Below, piece after piece: positions 1 through 8,798 of a stretch of 64,000 bases of DNA; positions within the stretch are counted from its first letter, which is position 1; each line of letters starts with the position of its first letter. Position numbers and translations under genes: made by a program. The notes beneath the pieces are model-generated. The model was not told the DNA's origin, searched no databases, and was given only the letters and a program-made list of their open reading frames with translations. Source of the stretch: Burkholderiales bacterium (GTDB lineage: Bacteria > Pseudomonadota > Gammaproteobacteria > Burkholderiales > Nitrosomonadaceae); assembly GCA_024235735.1 (NCBI GenBank), contig JACKLU010000001.1, positions 496,001-560,000 on the forward strand, written 5' to 3'.

Positions 1-563
1 ATATTCCGGGTATCTTCCAAAACGTAGGAAGTCAGAACACGAAAACTTGTGCAGAACTCCTTCCCAAGATCATTCGACGCCAGCAGCGCTTTCGCGCGCT
101 CCTGATCAAGTGTATGCAGAATTTCAAAAGCTTCCTTGAGCAGCGCACAGGCATGATCGCTCATAATACCGATATCACGCAGCATATATGTGCCTGTAAG
201 TCCAATTTCCTGGTTGCAGATCCTCGCCGATAACTGCGCAATCCGGGCGGCTTCATCACCCAGCCGTTCAAGATCGGTCACCATTTTTGAAAAAGCCATG
301 ACAGCCCGCAGGTCACCGGCCAATGGTCCTTCAGTTGCAAGCACTTCAGTTATTGCGTTATCAATTATTTTTTCCAGCCGGTCTACCTGGCCTTCCTTTT
401 CATTGACGCGCGCTAGAATCTCCTGGTCGGGTTGCTGAAAAGTGCTCAACGCCAATTGAATTTCTTCGGTTACCAGATCCGCCATACGCAAAATTTCTTC
501 ATGCAGGCGATTGAGTTCGCCGTCAAAACGGCGCAAGGTATGACCTTCAAACCGCGCGGGCAT
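1..563 (-). CDS. phoU: Phosphate transport system regulator PhoU (3' part cut by window edge)
   Basis: PhoU is a cytoplasmic helical-bundle protein that links the Pst transporter to the PhoR/PhoB system and keeps the Pho regulon off when phosphate is plentiful. The reading frame runs open from an ATG at 563 to the window edge; the translation begins MPARFEGHTLRRFDGEL and contains the two-helix-repeat motif DLERLGDEAARIA, a PhoU metal-binding signature (D/E-x-x-R-x-G-D). A GGGAG ribosome site lies just upstream of the ATG. It is the last gene of the pst operon, 40 bp after pstB. About 188 residues are visible, so roughly 50 residues are missing at the C-terminus. Confidence 0.93.
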   Translation of the reverse strand, partial: MPARFEGHTLRRFDGELNRLHEEILRMADLVTEEIQLALSTFQQPDQEILARVNEKEGQVDRLEKIIDNAITEVLATEGPLAGDLRAVMAFSKMVTDLERLGDEAARIAQLSARICNQEIGLTGTYMLRDIGIMSDHACALLKEAFEILHTLDQERAKALLASNDLGKEFCTSFRVLTSYVLEDTRN

Positions 564-603
564 CTTATTATTCTCCCAGTATTGTTTAGAACGTAACAGC
601 CTG

Positions 604-1500
604 TTAACCAAAACGGCCGGTGATGTAATCTTCCGTTAGCTGATGCAGGGGATTCATGAAAACACTTTCCGTCGTCCCCACTTCAATCAAATCACCGAGG
701 TGAAAATACGCGGTACGATGCGAAACCCGCGCCGCCTGCTGCATCGAATGCGTCACGATGACAATAGAATATTCAGCGCACAATTCGCTCATCAGATTTT
801 CAATGACAGCGGTGGCAATGGGATCCAGCGCCGAGCAAGGCTCGTCCATCAGAATGACTTCCGGATTCACCGCAATCGCGCGCGCGATGCATAAGCGCTG
901 CTGCTGACCTCCGGACAAGCTGGTACCCAGCTGATCAAGCTGATCCTTGACTTCCTGCCAAAGACCCGCGTTTTGCAGACTGTTCACTACAATTTCATCA
1001 AGATCTGTTTTGTTCCGCGCCAGCCCGTGAATACGCGGCCCGAATGCAATATTCTCGTAAATCGATTTAGGAAACGGATTCGGCTTCTGGAATACCATGC
1101 CGACTTTCGCGCGCAATGGAACGACGTCAATGGCGCGGTCATTAACATTCAAACCATCCAGCCAAATGTCGCCAGTGATGCGGCAATTATCGATGGTGTC
1201 ATTCATACGGTTAAGGCACCGCAGAAAAGTGGATTTTCCGCAGCCGGACGGGCCGATCATGGCCATAACTTCATGCTGACCGATATCGAGCGTTACATTC
1301 TTTACTGCATGCTTGCTGCCATAATGCACATTAATATCCGTACAACGTATGCGCGGATTTTCAACAACAGCGGCGCCGACGGTCTGTCGATCCTCCCGCG
1401 GTACGGTAGCCGAGGAGGCGGCTGCCCGGGCGTGTTTTCTGCGCTCTCCCCTGCGGCGTTCGCTCGAAAAATTGAGTGGTTTTTCCAGTACGGTTGACAT
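604..1500 (-). CDS. pstB: Phosphate ABC transporter ATP-binding protein PstB
   Basis: PstB is the cytoplasmic ATPase that drives high-affinity phosphate import through PstCA. Walker A is GPSGCGKST (about residue 83-91), the signature is LSGGQQQR, and Walker B is VILMDEP, followed by the H-loop in VTHSMQQ. The family core starts near residue 47; the first 45 residues are an extra Arg/Ala-rich segment (contains ERRRGERRKHARA) not found in the usual ~255-residue PstB. The start is supported by GGAG at a good distance from the ATG at 1500, so the extension is probably translated. It lies 23 bp downstream of pstA. Confidence 0.96.
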   Translation of the reverse strand: MSTVLEKPLNFSSERRRGERRKHARAAASSATVPREDRQTVGAAVVENPRIRCTDINVHYGSKHAVKNVTLDIGQHEVMAMIGPSGCGKSTFLRCLNRMNDTIDNCRITGDIWLDGLNVNDRAIDVVPLRAKVGMVFQKPNPFPKSIYENIAFGPRIHGLARNKTDLDEIVVNSLQNAGLWQEVKDQLDQLGTSLSGGQQQRLCIARAIAVNPEVILMDEPCSALDPIATAVIENLMSELCAEYSIVIVTHSMQQAARVSHRTAYFHLGDLIEVGTTESVFMNPLHQLTEDYITGRFG

Positions 1501-1523
1501 GAATTTTCTCCTGAATTAAGCGA

Positions 1524-2822
1524 TTACCATCGGCGTTCAAGCTTTTTGCGCAGGATTACCGCCAGCGCATTCATGGCAATCAGAAATCCCAGCAACACCA
1601 TAATCGCGGCTGAAGTGCGCTCGATAAACGCGCGCTCCGGACTGTCAGCCCATAAAAAGATTTGCACGGGTAAAACGGTCGCCGGTTCAAAAATGCTGGA
1701 CGGGATATCGACAATGAACGCAACCATACCGATCATCAGCAAAGGCGCAGTCTCGCCCAAAGCCTGCGCCATGCCGATAATGGTTCCCGTGAGCATGCCT
1801 GGCAACGCCAGCGGTAATACATGAAAAAAAACCGTTTGCATTTTTGAAGCCCCCACGCCAAGCGCGGCTTCACGGATTGATGGCGGCACAGCTCTGAGGG
1901 CCGCGCGACTGGCAATGATGATTGTCGGCAGTGTCATCAGCGTCAGTACAAGGCCGCCAACCAGCGGGGCTGAACGCGGAAAGCTCATAAAATTGATAAA
2001 CACCGCCAGCCCCAGCAATCCAAAAACGATGGAGGGCACAGCGGCGAGATTGTTGATGTTGACTTCAATCAAATCAGACCACCTGTTTCTGGGCGCGAAC
2101 TCTTCCAGATAAACCGCTGTCGCAACACCGATGGGAAACGACAAGGCCAGCGTCACCGCGAGCGTGAGAATCGATCCCATCAGAGCTCCCCAGATACCGG
2201 CCAATTCAGGTTCCCTTGAATCACCGGAAGTAAAAAACGCCGTATTGAATTGAAGTGACAAACGCGCCTCGGTCTCCAGCGTGTCAAGCCACGCCAGCTG
2301 AACGTCGCGCAAGCGTCGTTCAGCTTCAGGCACATCGCGTTTGATGTAGCCTTTGATCAGCATGTCCACATCATCACTTGCCGGCACCCACACCCGGCTG
2401 ATCTGGCCAATCAGGGCAGGATCAGCCAGAATCCTGTCACGCAGATGATATGCTGCGCCGAAACTGACCAGATCATACAGCAGACGCTGTTCCTGGCGGC
2501 TGGTGACCGCCGGGAAGGCCGTTCTTAAGCTTTGCTTGACCAAACCACCATAATCCGCGGTTGACAAAACCTCGTAAATCCGTTCGCCTGCCGGATCGAG
2601 CTTTTGTTCGTCAAAATCTATTTCCAGTTGAATATAGGTTTGCTGAAAAGCCGTATAGCCTTTCGAGATAATGCTGAAAAACAGTGCACACAGAAAGGTC
2701 AGACCTAGTAACAACGCTAGCAATCCTGTGCAACGGAACAACCGTTCAACGGCATGCCGCCTGGCCAGTCCGGCGTTAATCCGCTCAGCAACAGCGTGCT
2801 TGTCATTTGATTGTTTATTCAT
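1524..2822 (-). CDS. pstA: Phosphate ABC transporter permease PstA, long form
   Basis: PstA is one of two inner-membrane permease subunits of the Pst phosphate importer. After one N-terminal membrane helix (about residues 34-54) there is a ~160-residue soluble, probably periplasmic insert of the DUF3333 type, then the usual five-helix permease core with the coupling-helix (EAA-type) motif REAALGVGASKMQ. At 432 residues it is much longer than the ~300-residue E. coli type but normal for the long PstA class. Its ATG overlaps the last 8 bases of pstC, indicating translational coupling. Confidence 0.95.
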   Translation of the reverse strand: MNKQSNDKHAVAERINAGLARRHAVERLFRCTGLLALLLGLTFLCALFFSIISKGYTAFQQTYIQLEIDFDEQKLDPAGERIYEVLSTADYGGLVKQSLRTAFPAVTSRQEQRLLYDLVSFGAAYHLRDRILADPALIGQISRVWVPASDDVDMLIKGYIKRDVPEAERRLRDVQLAWLDTLETEARLSLQFNTAFFTSGDSREPELAGIWGALMGSILTLAVTLALSFPIGVATAVYLEEFAPRNRWSDLIEVNINNLAAVPSIVFGLLGLAVFINFMSFPRSAPLVGGLVLTLMTLPTIIIASRAALRAVPPSIREAALGVGASKMQTVFFHVLPLALPGMLTGTIIGMAQALGETAPLLMIGMVAFIVDIPSSIFEPATVLPVQIFLWADSPERAFIERTSAAIMVLLGFLIAMNALAVILRKKLERRW

Positions 2823-4197
2823 ATTGTTCGCGGTATTTTCGTACGATATATAAAGCGATCACATTCAGCGTCAAGGTCACGGCAAACAGCACCAGCCCCA
2901 GAGCAAATGCCGCCAGCGTTTTGGGACTGTCGAATTCCTGATCGCCAACCAGTAATGTAACGATCTGCACGGTAACCGTGGTAACCGATTCCAGCGGATT
3001 GGCCGTCAGATTTGCCGCCAGCCCCGCCGCCATCACCACGATCATGGTCTCGCCTATGGCGCGAGAGACAGCCAGTAATACTCCACCAGCGATGCCCGGC
3101 AATGCTGCGGGAATAATGACTTTTTTAATGGTTTCCGACTGCGTCGCGCCCAGCGCGTAGGCGCCGTCACGTAATGATTGCGGCACTGCGTTAATGGCAT
3201 CGTCGGAAAGCGATGATACAAAAGGAATAATCATAATACCCATCACGACACCCGCGGCCAGTGCGCTTTCCGAGGATACACTCAACCCCAGCGACTCACC
3301 CCAGCCCCGAACCAGCGGCGCCACGGTCAGTGCAGCGAAAAAGCCATAAACCACCGTTGGTATGCCTGCAAGAATTTCCAAAAGCGGTTTGCTTCTGGCG
3401 CGGATGGCCGGAGAAGCGTATTCGGATAAATAGATGGCTGTCATTAAACCGAGCGGCGCAGCGACCGTCATCGCAATCACGGATACCAGCAGGGTTCCGG
3501 CAAACAGCGGCACGGCACCGAATGCACCCGAAGAGCCTATCTGATCCGAACGTATCGCGGTCTGCGGACTCCATTCCAGACCCAGCAGAAAATCCGTTAA
3601 GGGCACCATCTGGAAAAAGCGCATCGCCTCAAATAATACGGACAACACGATGCCCAGCGTCGTAAAGATCGCGATAGTCGAACAGATCATGAGAAAAATC
3701 AGCACGGTACGCTCAACCTTGTTACGCGCCCTTTGCTGCACGTGAATCCGGTTCCAGGCGAACGCAGCACCGCCAGCGCCCAAAGTGACAACCAGCGCAA
3801 ACAGTAAACCGCTGCTGACGGTTTGTATCTGATTGTAAAGTTGCGCGGCTGCCGTTATCTCGGATGATACTTGGCCGGCGGAAATATTTTCCTTCGCCAG
3901 ATTGACGATTTCGTTCAGTACAAGATTAAGCTGCTGTTCGGGTAGCGTAGTGAAAGCATCGGGCAGGCTGGTAACAACAATGCCTGCCACAATCGCCGAT
4001 TCAAAGAATAACCAGAACATGAGGATGAACAGCGCGGGGATACCGCACCACAATGCCATGTAATAGCCGTAATATCCCGGCAGTGAATTCAGTGCGGCAA
4101 CGTTGCCGCCTGCAACTGTCAACGCGCGCTGACGCCCCAGATAAAAACTGATGACTGTCATTGCGGCGAGAATGAATAAAAGAATGAATATCTGCAT
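2815..4197 (-). CDS. pstC: Phosphate ABC transporter permease PstC, long form
   Basis: PstC pairs with PstA to form the phosphate channel. The N-terminal helix is followed by a second helix and a soluble segment, a further helix (about 145-185), and then a permease core with the coupling motif RDGAYALGATQSE. The C-terminal EQYE stop overlaps the pstA start. I chose the ATG at 4197; an in-frame TTG at 4215 would add six residues, and neither has a strong ribosome site. At ~460 residues it is the extended type that accompanies long PstA. Confidence 0.94.
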   Translation of the reverse strand: MQIFILLFILAAMTVISFYLGRQRALTVAGGNVAALNSLPGYYGYYMALWCGIPALFILMFWLFFESAIVAGIVVTSLPDAFTTLPEQQLNLVLNEIVNLAKENISAGQVSSEITAAAQLYNQIQTVSSGLLFALVVTLGAGGAAFAWNRIHVQQRARNKVERTVLIFLMICSTIAIFTTLGIVLSVLFEAMRFFQMVPLTDFLLGLEWSPQTAIRSDQIGSSGAFGAVPLFAGTLLVSVIAMTVAAPLGLMTAIYLSEYASPAIRARSKPLLEILAGIPTVVYGFFAALTVAPLVRGWGESLGLSVSSESALAAGVVMGIMIIPFVSSLSDDAINAVPQSLRDGAYALGATQSETIKKVIIPAALPGIAGGVLLAVSRAIGETMIVVMAAGLAANLTANPLESVTTVTVQIVTLLVGDQEFDSPKTLAAFALGLVLFAVTLTLNVIALYIVRKYREQYE

Positions 4198-4248
4198 TGG
4201 AATCTGCCGAGTCAAGCCTGGTGGTAAAACGCAAGCACAGTCATTGCA

Positions 4249-5304
4249 TCAGTTTTTGTCACTGAACTGATTGGCGCGCAACTGTCGGCTATTTTCAGCG
4301 AAGCGAATTCGCTCTTCCTCCGGCATAGGAATCAGTCCTTTGTCAGCAAGATAGCCGTCATCACCCCATGCTTTCTCGCTGCTCAGTTCATGCAGAAACT
4401 CAGCGATACCCGGAATCATACCAACATGCGCTTTCTTGACGTAAAGAAACAACGGCCGGGATATGGGATAGCGGCCATCTGCGATCGATTCAAACGTGGG
4501 TATCACGCCGTCGACTGCCGCGCCTTGCATCTTGTCGGCGTTTTGATCCAGAAAACTGAAACCCAGAATACCCAGTGCGCCGGAATTGGCTTCAAGCTTC
4601 TGCACGATCAGGTTATCGTTTTCACCCGCTTCGACATAGGCGCCGTCTTCGCGGATGGTGTGGCAAACTGATTTATAGCGCTGTTCATCATTTTTTTTCA
4701 AAGCGGCGATCCAGCCAAATTGCGCGCAGCCACCTTCCATTGCAAGTTCCACAAATGCATCGCGGGTACCGGAAGTCGGCGGCGGGCCCAGTACTTCGAC
4801 CGTCACATCCGGCAGATCGGGATTGACTGTCTTCCAGGTTTTATGCGGATTGACAATCAAATGCTCACCGCCCTTGGGATCCGGAATATGCTTCGCCAGC
4901 GCCAGAAACAGATCTTTCCGGCTTAACGCCAGCCGGTTCGCTTTTCTGGAACTACCAATCGCAATGCCATCGTAACCAATTTTAACTTCAATGATTTCAA
5001 GCACACCGTTCGCAACACACGCATCAATCTCTGACGGCTTGATTGCACGTGATGAATTGGCAATATCAGGATAACGGGTGCCAATGCCGCCGCAAAAAAG
5101 CTTGAATCCACCGCCTGTGCCGGTAGATTCGACTTTGGGCGTTTTGAACCGGGTCGTCTTGCCGAATATTTCCGCAACCACTGTCGCGAAAGGATACACC
5201 GTCGAGGAACCCACAATACTGATGAAATCCCGCGTTGTCTGCGCCGATGCCTGCGCGGCGAATATAAAGCACATCGCAGCACACAAGCTGATATTTCTTG
5301 TCAT
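4249..5304 (-). CDS. pstS: Periplasmic phosphate-binding protein PstS
   Basis: PstS binds phosphate in the periplasm and delivers it to PstCA. The first ~21 residues form a Sec signal peptide ending ASAQT. Binding-site motifs of the PBP-like family are present: IVGSSTVYPF near the mature N-terminus, STGTGGGFKLFC around residue 60, and PPTSGTRDAF around 170, which contribute the Ser/Thr/Arg phosphate contacts. It is the first gene of the pst operon, as in most bacteria, and has GGAATG upstream of the ATG. A Pho box lies about 105 bp upstream. Confidence 0.94.
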   Translation of the reverse strand: MTRNISLCAAMCFIFAAQASAQTTRDFISIVGSSTVYPFATVVAEIFGKTTRFKTPKVESTGTGGGFKLFCGGIGTRYPDIANSSRAIKPSEIDACVANGVLEIIEVKIGYDGIAIGSSRKANRLALSRKDLFLALAKHIPDPKGGEHLIVNPHKTWKTVNPDLPDVTVEVLGPPPTSGTRDAFVELAMEGGCAQFGWIAALKKNDEQRYKSVCHTIREDGAYVEAGENDNLIVQKLEANSGALGILGFSFLDQNADKMQGAAVDGVIPTFESIADGRYPISRPLFLYVKKAHVGMIPGIAEFLHELSSEKAWGDDGYLADKGLIPMPEEERIRFAENSRQLRANQFSDKN

Positions 5305-5408
5305 TTTTCATTCCTTGAGTCAATGCGATGACGAAAGACCGCGATTGTTATACAGGGCAATCACAAATTCGGATCATCGCCATTCAGGGAACATTGTCAC
5401 GCTTTCGC

Positions 5409-5426
5409 GTTACAAAATGATGACAA
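5409..5426 (-). promoter_or_regulatory. Pho box (PhoB site) upstream of pstS
   Basis: On the minus strand the sequence reads TTGTCAT-CATT-TTGTAAC, two 7-bp direct repeats spaced by 4 bp, matching the CTGTCAT-N4-CTGTCAT plan of PhoB sites with two or three changes. About 9 bp downstream is GACAAT, a fair -10 element, the expected arrangement in which the Pho box replaces the -35. The site is 105 bp from the pstS ATG and would put the whole operon under PhoB. Confidence 0.7.
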
Positions 5427-5454
5427 CAAAATGCCGCAGAACATGAAATCTGAT

Positions 5455-5506
5455 CTTCATCCCGGATTGTCCATTAGAAAATTTCTATGGACAATCCGGG
5501 ATGAAG
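5455..5506. repeat. Long near-perfect palindrome behind pstS promoter
   Basis: Arms 5455-5480 and 5482-5506 are reverse complements over 25-26 bases with a single one-base bulge, leaving a loop of one base. There is no T-run on either side, so it does not look like an ordinary terminator. It may be a miniature mobile element or two terminal inverted repeats joined head to head. The flanks 5507-5675 contain no gene that I can see. Confidence 0.8.
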
Positions 5507-5675
5507 TACCGCGGTAAAAAACAGGAATTTTGGAAATATCCGACAAGAAAAGTCCCATTCTATGAATAGAATAGGGCTTCCTGCACAGCTTCTCTGTCAT
5601 GAACATTTAAGCAAATGCGCAGATCACGTTACACTTACAGATGTATACGAAAGCTAAACAGTTAGTGTCTGAACA

Positions 5676-6602
5676 TCAGAAGGGGATGACCAACCTCAAC
5701 CAGGCCGTGTAACCTTGGAAACGATTCTTGGCGTACATTTCATTCTGCCACTGCGCAATCAATATCGTTCCAGTCGGACTGTTGTAGATCACGCTGGGTC
5801 CGATTGCAAGCACTTCGCCTTTGCGCCCCGAAGACCAAGGGCCGAGCAGCGGTGAGATTGTTTGCCCATCGAGTTTGTCGTTGGTTGTCTGTTTTAGATA
5901 ATAGCCCGAAAGTCCGGTGCCCCACAAACCAAAACGCTTGCCGACAAGAAAGTCAATATGGAGTTCGTCACCGGATGCGTAATTCATTTTCGGTTCGCCG
6001 ATGACAGCACGAAACGCCTTATTCGTGCTTTTGATGTTATACATGAACTTACTGGAGATCTCCCACCCTTTTTCAGAGAGCCAGGTTACTGCAAAGAGTG
6101 GCTCGATGCTCCAGTAATTGGAGCCGATGCTCCTCTGCGGATTACCGGGTTTATACTTGCCGGTGGGCATGCGAATATCCAATGCCGCTACCCAGTGCCA
6201 ACTACCCGAATGCCAGGATAAGCCAGCCGGACTGATGGTTATGTCACCTATCCCGACGACTGAAGTGTAGTCTCCGCGCTGCATGCTTTGATGCACTATC
6301 GGCATGACAATGTGCATACCGTAATTACCCCCTAGGATACGCATTTCAGTGATGTGAATAAGGCGAAATGCATTGAACCAGGCGCTAACTGATGCATCTG
6401 ACACCTTGTTGCCATCGCCATTGTGCAGGGAGCCGCTGTAGTGACCAAAATAATTGAGAAAGTGATTACCCGCAGACGGTGCTGCACCTGCCAGCCAGTT
6501 TTCGGCACCGTTCGGGTACTGATCGCCACCTTCCTTCGCGATTGCACCCCCCGCAACCAGACCCAGCAGAACCAATGCAAGGCCGCACAACTTGATGTTC
6601 AT
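5676..6602 (-). CDS. Outer-membrane beta-barrel protein, phenol-degradation MetA-like family
   Basis: A 308-residue protein with a clear signal peptide (cleavage after GGAIA, about residue 22) and alternating-hydrophobicity strands ending in an aromatic residue (LRLVIPF), typical of a small outer-membrane barrel. The overall pattern, with ENWLAGAAPSAGNHFLNY near the mature N-terminus and MPTGKY in the middle, matches the family called 'phenol meta-pathway (MetA-like)' proteins, thought to be channels for hydrophobic substrates. Substrate unknown. The start has AAAAGGAAGC before the ATG. It is divergent from a LysR regulator across 137 bp, so probably its target. Confidence 0.72.
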   Translation of the reverse strand: MNIKLCGLALVLLGLVAGGAIAKEGGDQYPNGAENWLAGAAPSAGNHFLNYFGHYSGSLHNGDGNKVSDASVSAWFNAFRLIHITEMRILGGNYGMHIVMPIVHQSMQRGDYTSVVGIGDITISPAGLSWHSGSWHWVAALDIRMPTGKYKPGNPQRSIGSNYWSIEPLFAVTWLSEKGWEISSKFMYNIKSTNKAFRAVIGEPKMNYASGDELHIDFLVGKRFGLWGTGLSGYYLKQTTNDKLDGQTISPLLGPWSSGRKGEVLAIGPSVIYNSPTGTILIAQWQNEMYAKNRFQGYTAWLRLVIPF

Positions 6603-6713
6603 GCTTCCTTTTGAATGCTTTCCTTGTACTTCTTCATGGTGATTTCCACAAAATTTTCAGAGTGGAATTGTCCATTGCTTCTTGTATAGAATAAAGACTG
6701 TTTTTTGGATAAC

Positions 6714-6734
6714 ATTGCTCTATCAATGGAGCAT
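6714..6734. promoter_or_regulatory. Dyad operator candidate between LysR gene and MetA-like gene
   Basis: TTGCTC-TATCAAT-GGAGCA is an interrupted dyad with the T-N11-A geometry typical of LysR-type sites, lying 6 bp before the LysR start and in the shared divergent promoter. The decayed inverted copy of this region keeps an even better palindrome at 7874-7893 (TTGCTCCA-CTGA-TGGAGCAA), which supports the dyad as the conserved functional element. Confidence 0.55.
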
Positions 6735-6739
6735 TAAAC

Positions 6740-7615
6740 ATGGAATTTTTAAACGACATGGCCTTGTTCGTAGAAGTTGTCAAGGCCAAAAGTTTTCGTG
6801 GTGCTGCCGATACTATTGGAATGCCAAACTCAACCCTGTCGCGGCGGATCAGTGTGTTGGAAAAGACGATTGGGTTGCGTCTTTTGCATCGCACAACACG
6901 CAAGATCGAGTTAACCGAGGCAGGTCAGATTTATTACGAGCGCTGTAAGCGCATCGTCGATGAAGCCAGACTCGCACACGAACAGCTCGGCGAAATGCTC
7001 GCACAGCCCAGTGGTATGCTACGCGCTTCACTGCCTGTAGATTTTGCCGTGACCTACATGGCACCCCTGATCGCCGAATTTGCAAGACTCTATCCGGGCA
7101 TCGTCTTCGATTTCGATCTTACGTCACGGTGGGTCGATCTGGTGAGTGAACCTTTCGATGTGGCAATCCGCATGGGAGAGCCGGAGAATTCACAACTGAT
7201 CGCACGCCCATTGGCCGTACTCCCTGCATACCTTTATGCTTCGCCCCAGTATCTTGAATACTCGGGAGAACCTGCCGAGCCCGCCGATCTGGCGTATCAT
7301 GAGTGTCTAGGTATCATGAAGGCCAGTACATGGACACTGCACGATGGAGTAAACACCACCAAAGTTTCTATTGGTAGCCGGTTCACGCTCAACAGTGTTG
7401 GCATGATTTGCCGTCTGGCAACACTCGATATGGGCATCATCATGATGCTGGAAAAAATTGTCGCTGATGATCTTGCCAGTGGGCGATTGCGTCGCGTACT
7501 GCCCCAGTGGCATGGAACTCCGGTCTCTGTCTACGCCGTTACGGAGACCCGGTTACTGCCCGCAAAAACAAAGCACTTCATTAAGTTCTTACGGGAGCAT
7601 CTGGGCAAGGCCTAA
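6740..7615 (+). CDS. LysR-family transcriptional regulator
   Basis: A 291-residue LysR-type regulator. Residues 1-60 hold the winged HTH (SFRGAADTIGMPNSTLSRRI, then LEKTIGLRLLHRTTRKIELT), and residues 90-290 the periplasmic-binding-protein-like effector domain. It belongs to the subfamily with short effector loops that control efflux or oxidoreductase genes. The ATG overlaps the end of the operator dyad, which suggests autoregulation. The divergent neighbour is the MetA-like outer-membrane protein; effector unknown. Confidence 0.9.
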   Translation: MEFLNDMALFVEVVKAKSFRGAADTIGMPNSTLSRRISVLEKTIGLRLLHRTTRKIELTEAGQIYYERCKRIVDEARLAHEQLGEMLAQPSGMLRASLPVDFAVTYMAPLIAEFARLYPGIVFDFDLTSRWVDLVSEPFDVAIRMGEPENSQLIARPLAVLPAYLYASPQYLEYSGEPAEPADLAYHECLGIMKASTWTLHDGVNTTKVSIGSRFTLNSVGMICRLATLDMGIIMMLEKIVADDLASGRLRRVLPQWHGTPVSVYAVTETRLLPAKTKHFIKFLREHLGKA

Positions 7616-7766
7616 CAGGATGCGAAAATTTCCTCTTGTGCCGCGTGCAGCTACCAGTCAAAAGCTACCATAACGCATCAGATCGTAAGAAATTAGAGTG
7701 AAGAAGCGTCTTCACTTCGTCAATAAAAAGCTCAAAATAATTCACGCAGCCCCAAACCGGTGAGCA

Positions 7767-7868
7767 CTATTCAGTGAAATGGCACAGTAGCGGGCAATGG
7801 CAGCACCGCGAAAACTCTTGGATTTTGGCAATTTTCACGAACAGCGCCATGTCATTCGGAAATTGCAT
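7767..7868 (-). pseudogene. Decayed N-terminal fragment of a second LysR regulator
   Basis: The minus-strand frame from the ATG at 7868 reads MQFPNDMALFVKIAKIQEF, clearly related to the start of the LysR protein at 6740 (MEFLNDMALFVEVVKAKSF). Similarity is lost after ~22 residues and a stop follows at codon 34. It is the regulator half of an inverted duplicate of the divergent promoter region. Confidence 0.7.
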
Positions 7869-8042
7869 ATCAATTGCTCCACTGATGGAGCAATGTTATC
7901 CAAAAAACAGTCTTTATTCTACATAAGAAGCAGTGGACAATTCCACTCTGAAAATTTTGTGGAAATCACCATGAAGAAAAACAAAGGAAGCATGAACATC
8001 AAGTTGTTCAACCTTGCGCTCATCTTGTCGGGGCTGACTGTA
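7797..8042. repeat. Inverted, degenerate copy of the 6.56-6.80 kb divergent promoter
   Basis: This stretch, read on the opposite strand, repeats the sequence around 6560-6805: start of LysR, operator dyad, a ~100-bp stretch that is almost identical (the run from TGTTATCCAAAAAACAG to GAAATCACCATGAAGAA), and the first ~16 codons of the MetA-like gene. Similarity stops inside both genes. It is the scar of an ancient inverted duplication in which only the promoter has been well kept. Confidence 0.85.
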
Positions 8043-8189
8043 TATCACAACCGGTACACAATTGAACTGAACAATGCACATGTATCGCAGATTAAGCACT
8101 TTTCCCGCAGGAGATTCAATACCGACGTGGCATCTCATTCATCTTATCCGTCCTCTTCTGCTCATTCATGCCGACTACCTCCTGAATAA
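7992..8189 (+). pseudogene. Start fragment of a second MetA-like outer-membrane gene
   Basis: From the ATG at 7992 the frame reads MNIKLFNLALILSGLT, matching the signal peptide of the gene at 6602 (MNIKLCGLALVLLGLV), preceded by the same AAAGGAAGC ribosome site. After that the sequence diverges and gives a 65-residue peptide without any barrel features. The promoter is conserved, so the fragment may still be transcribed. Confidence 0.6.
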
Positions 8190-8310
8190 TCAGATAATTG
8201 ATTTTCGGGCAGACACCATAATGCATATATTTCTATGAAGGTATATCACTTCATGAAAATTTAATTATACCCACGGTAAGGTTATTAAAAAGTTTATAGG
8301 GAGTTATTTT

Positions 8311-8514
8311 ATGAAGCGTATTATTAATGCAGTTACTATTGCTCTGTCAGTTATGCTGATAGCCGCGTGTGGTCGTCCTACGGTGGTGATCAATGAAAGA
8401 GAAAGGGAAAATTATGAAAAAAAAATTGCTGGTGAAAAAATAGAGTGTCCATTTGGACTAGATGCTAATGGATCGTGTTTGAAAGAAGGTGATGATGGCA
8501 TCTGGAATTATTAG
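8311..8514 (+). CDS. Small putative lipoprotein
   Basis: A 67-residue peptide with a signal sequence and a lipobox LIAAC at residues 16-20, so lipid attachment at Cys20 is expected. The mature part is short, charged (NERERENYEKK) and has two further cysteines (ECPF and GSCLK) that could form a disulphide. GGGAG precedes the ATG and a strong terminator follows 47 bp after the stop, so it looks like an independent one-gene unit. I do not recognise a family. Confidence 0.7.
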   Translation: MKRIINAVTIALSVMLIAACGRPTVVINERERENYEKKIAGEKIECPFGLDANGSCLKEGDDGIWNY

Positions 8515-8560
8515 AAATTTTGTGTCATTCCTTTATCATAAATTTTGTAGGAACTCGCAT

Positions 8561-8598
8561 AAGTCCGATTAGCTTTGCGTAATCGGACTTTTTCTTTT
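8561..8598 (+). terminator. Rho-independent terminator after the small lipoprotein
   Basis: Perfect 10-bp stem AAGTCCGATT / AATCGGACTT with a 10-base loop, directly followed by TTTCTTTTT. It ends the 8311-8514 transcription unit. The 200 bp after it, up to the end of the convergent gene at 8799, hold nothing I can recognise. Confidence 0.88.
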
Positions 8599-8798
8599 TC
8601 GGATTTTCCGCATTTTCCTTCATTCTGCATCCCGGCTTCAGGATTTCCACCTGAATACCGATTTTTTCCAATCAGGCGGCACTGTACCGGATCATACATA
8701 ACCTTAACGCCGGATTACGCTTCACTCATCCGGCCTGCACCGGCTGATACACCCACACCCGGCTCACTTCAAAAAATCTATCGATTGGCTTTCACCGA

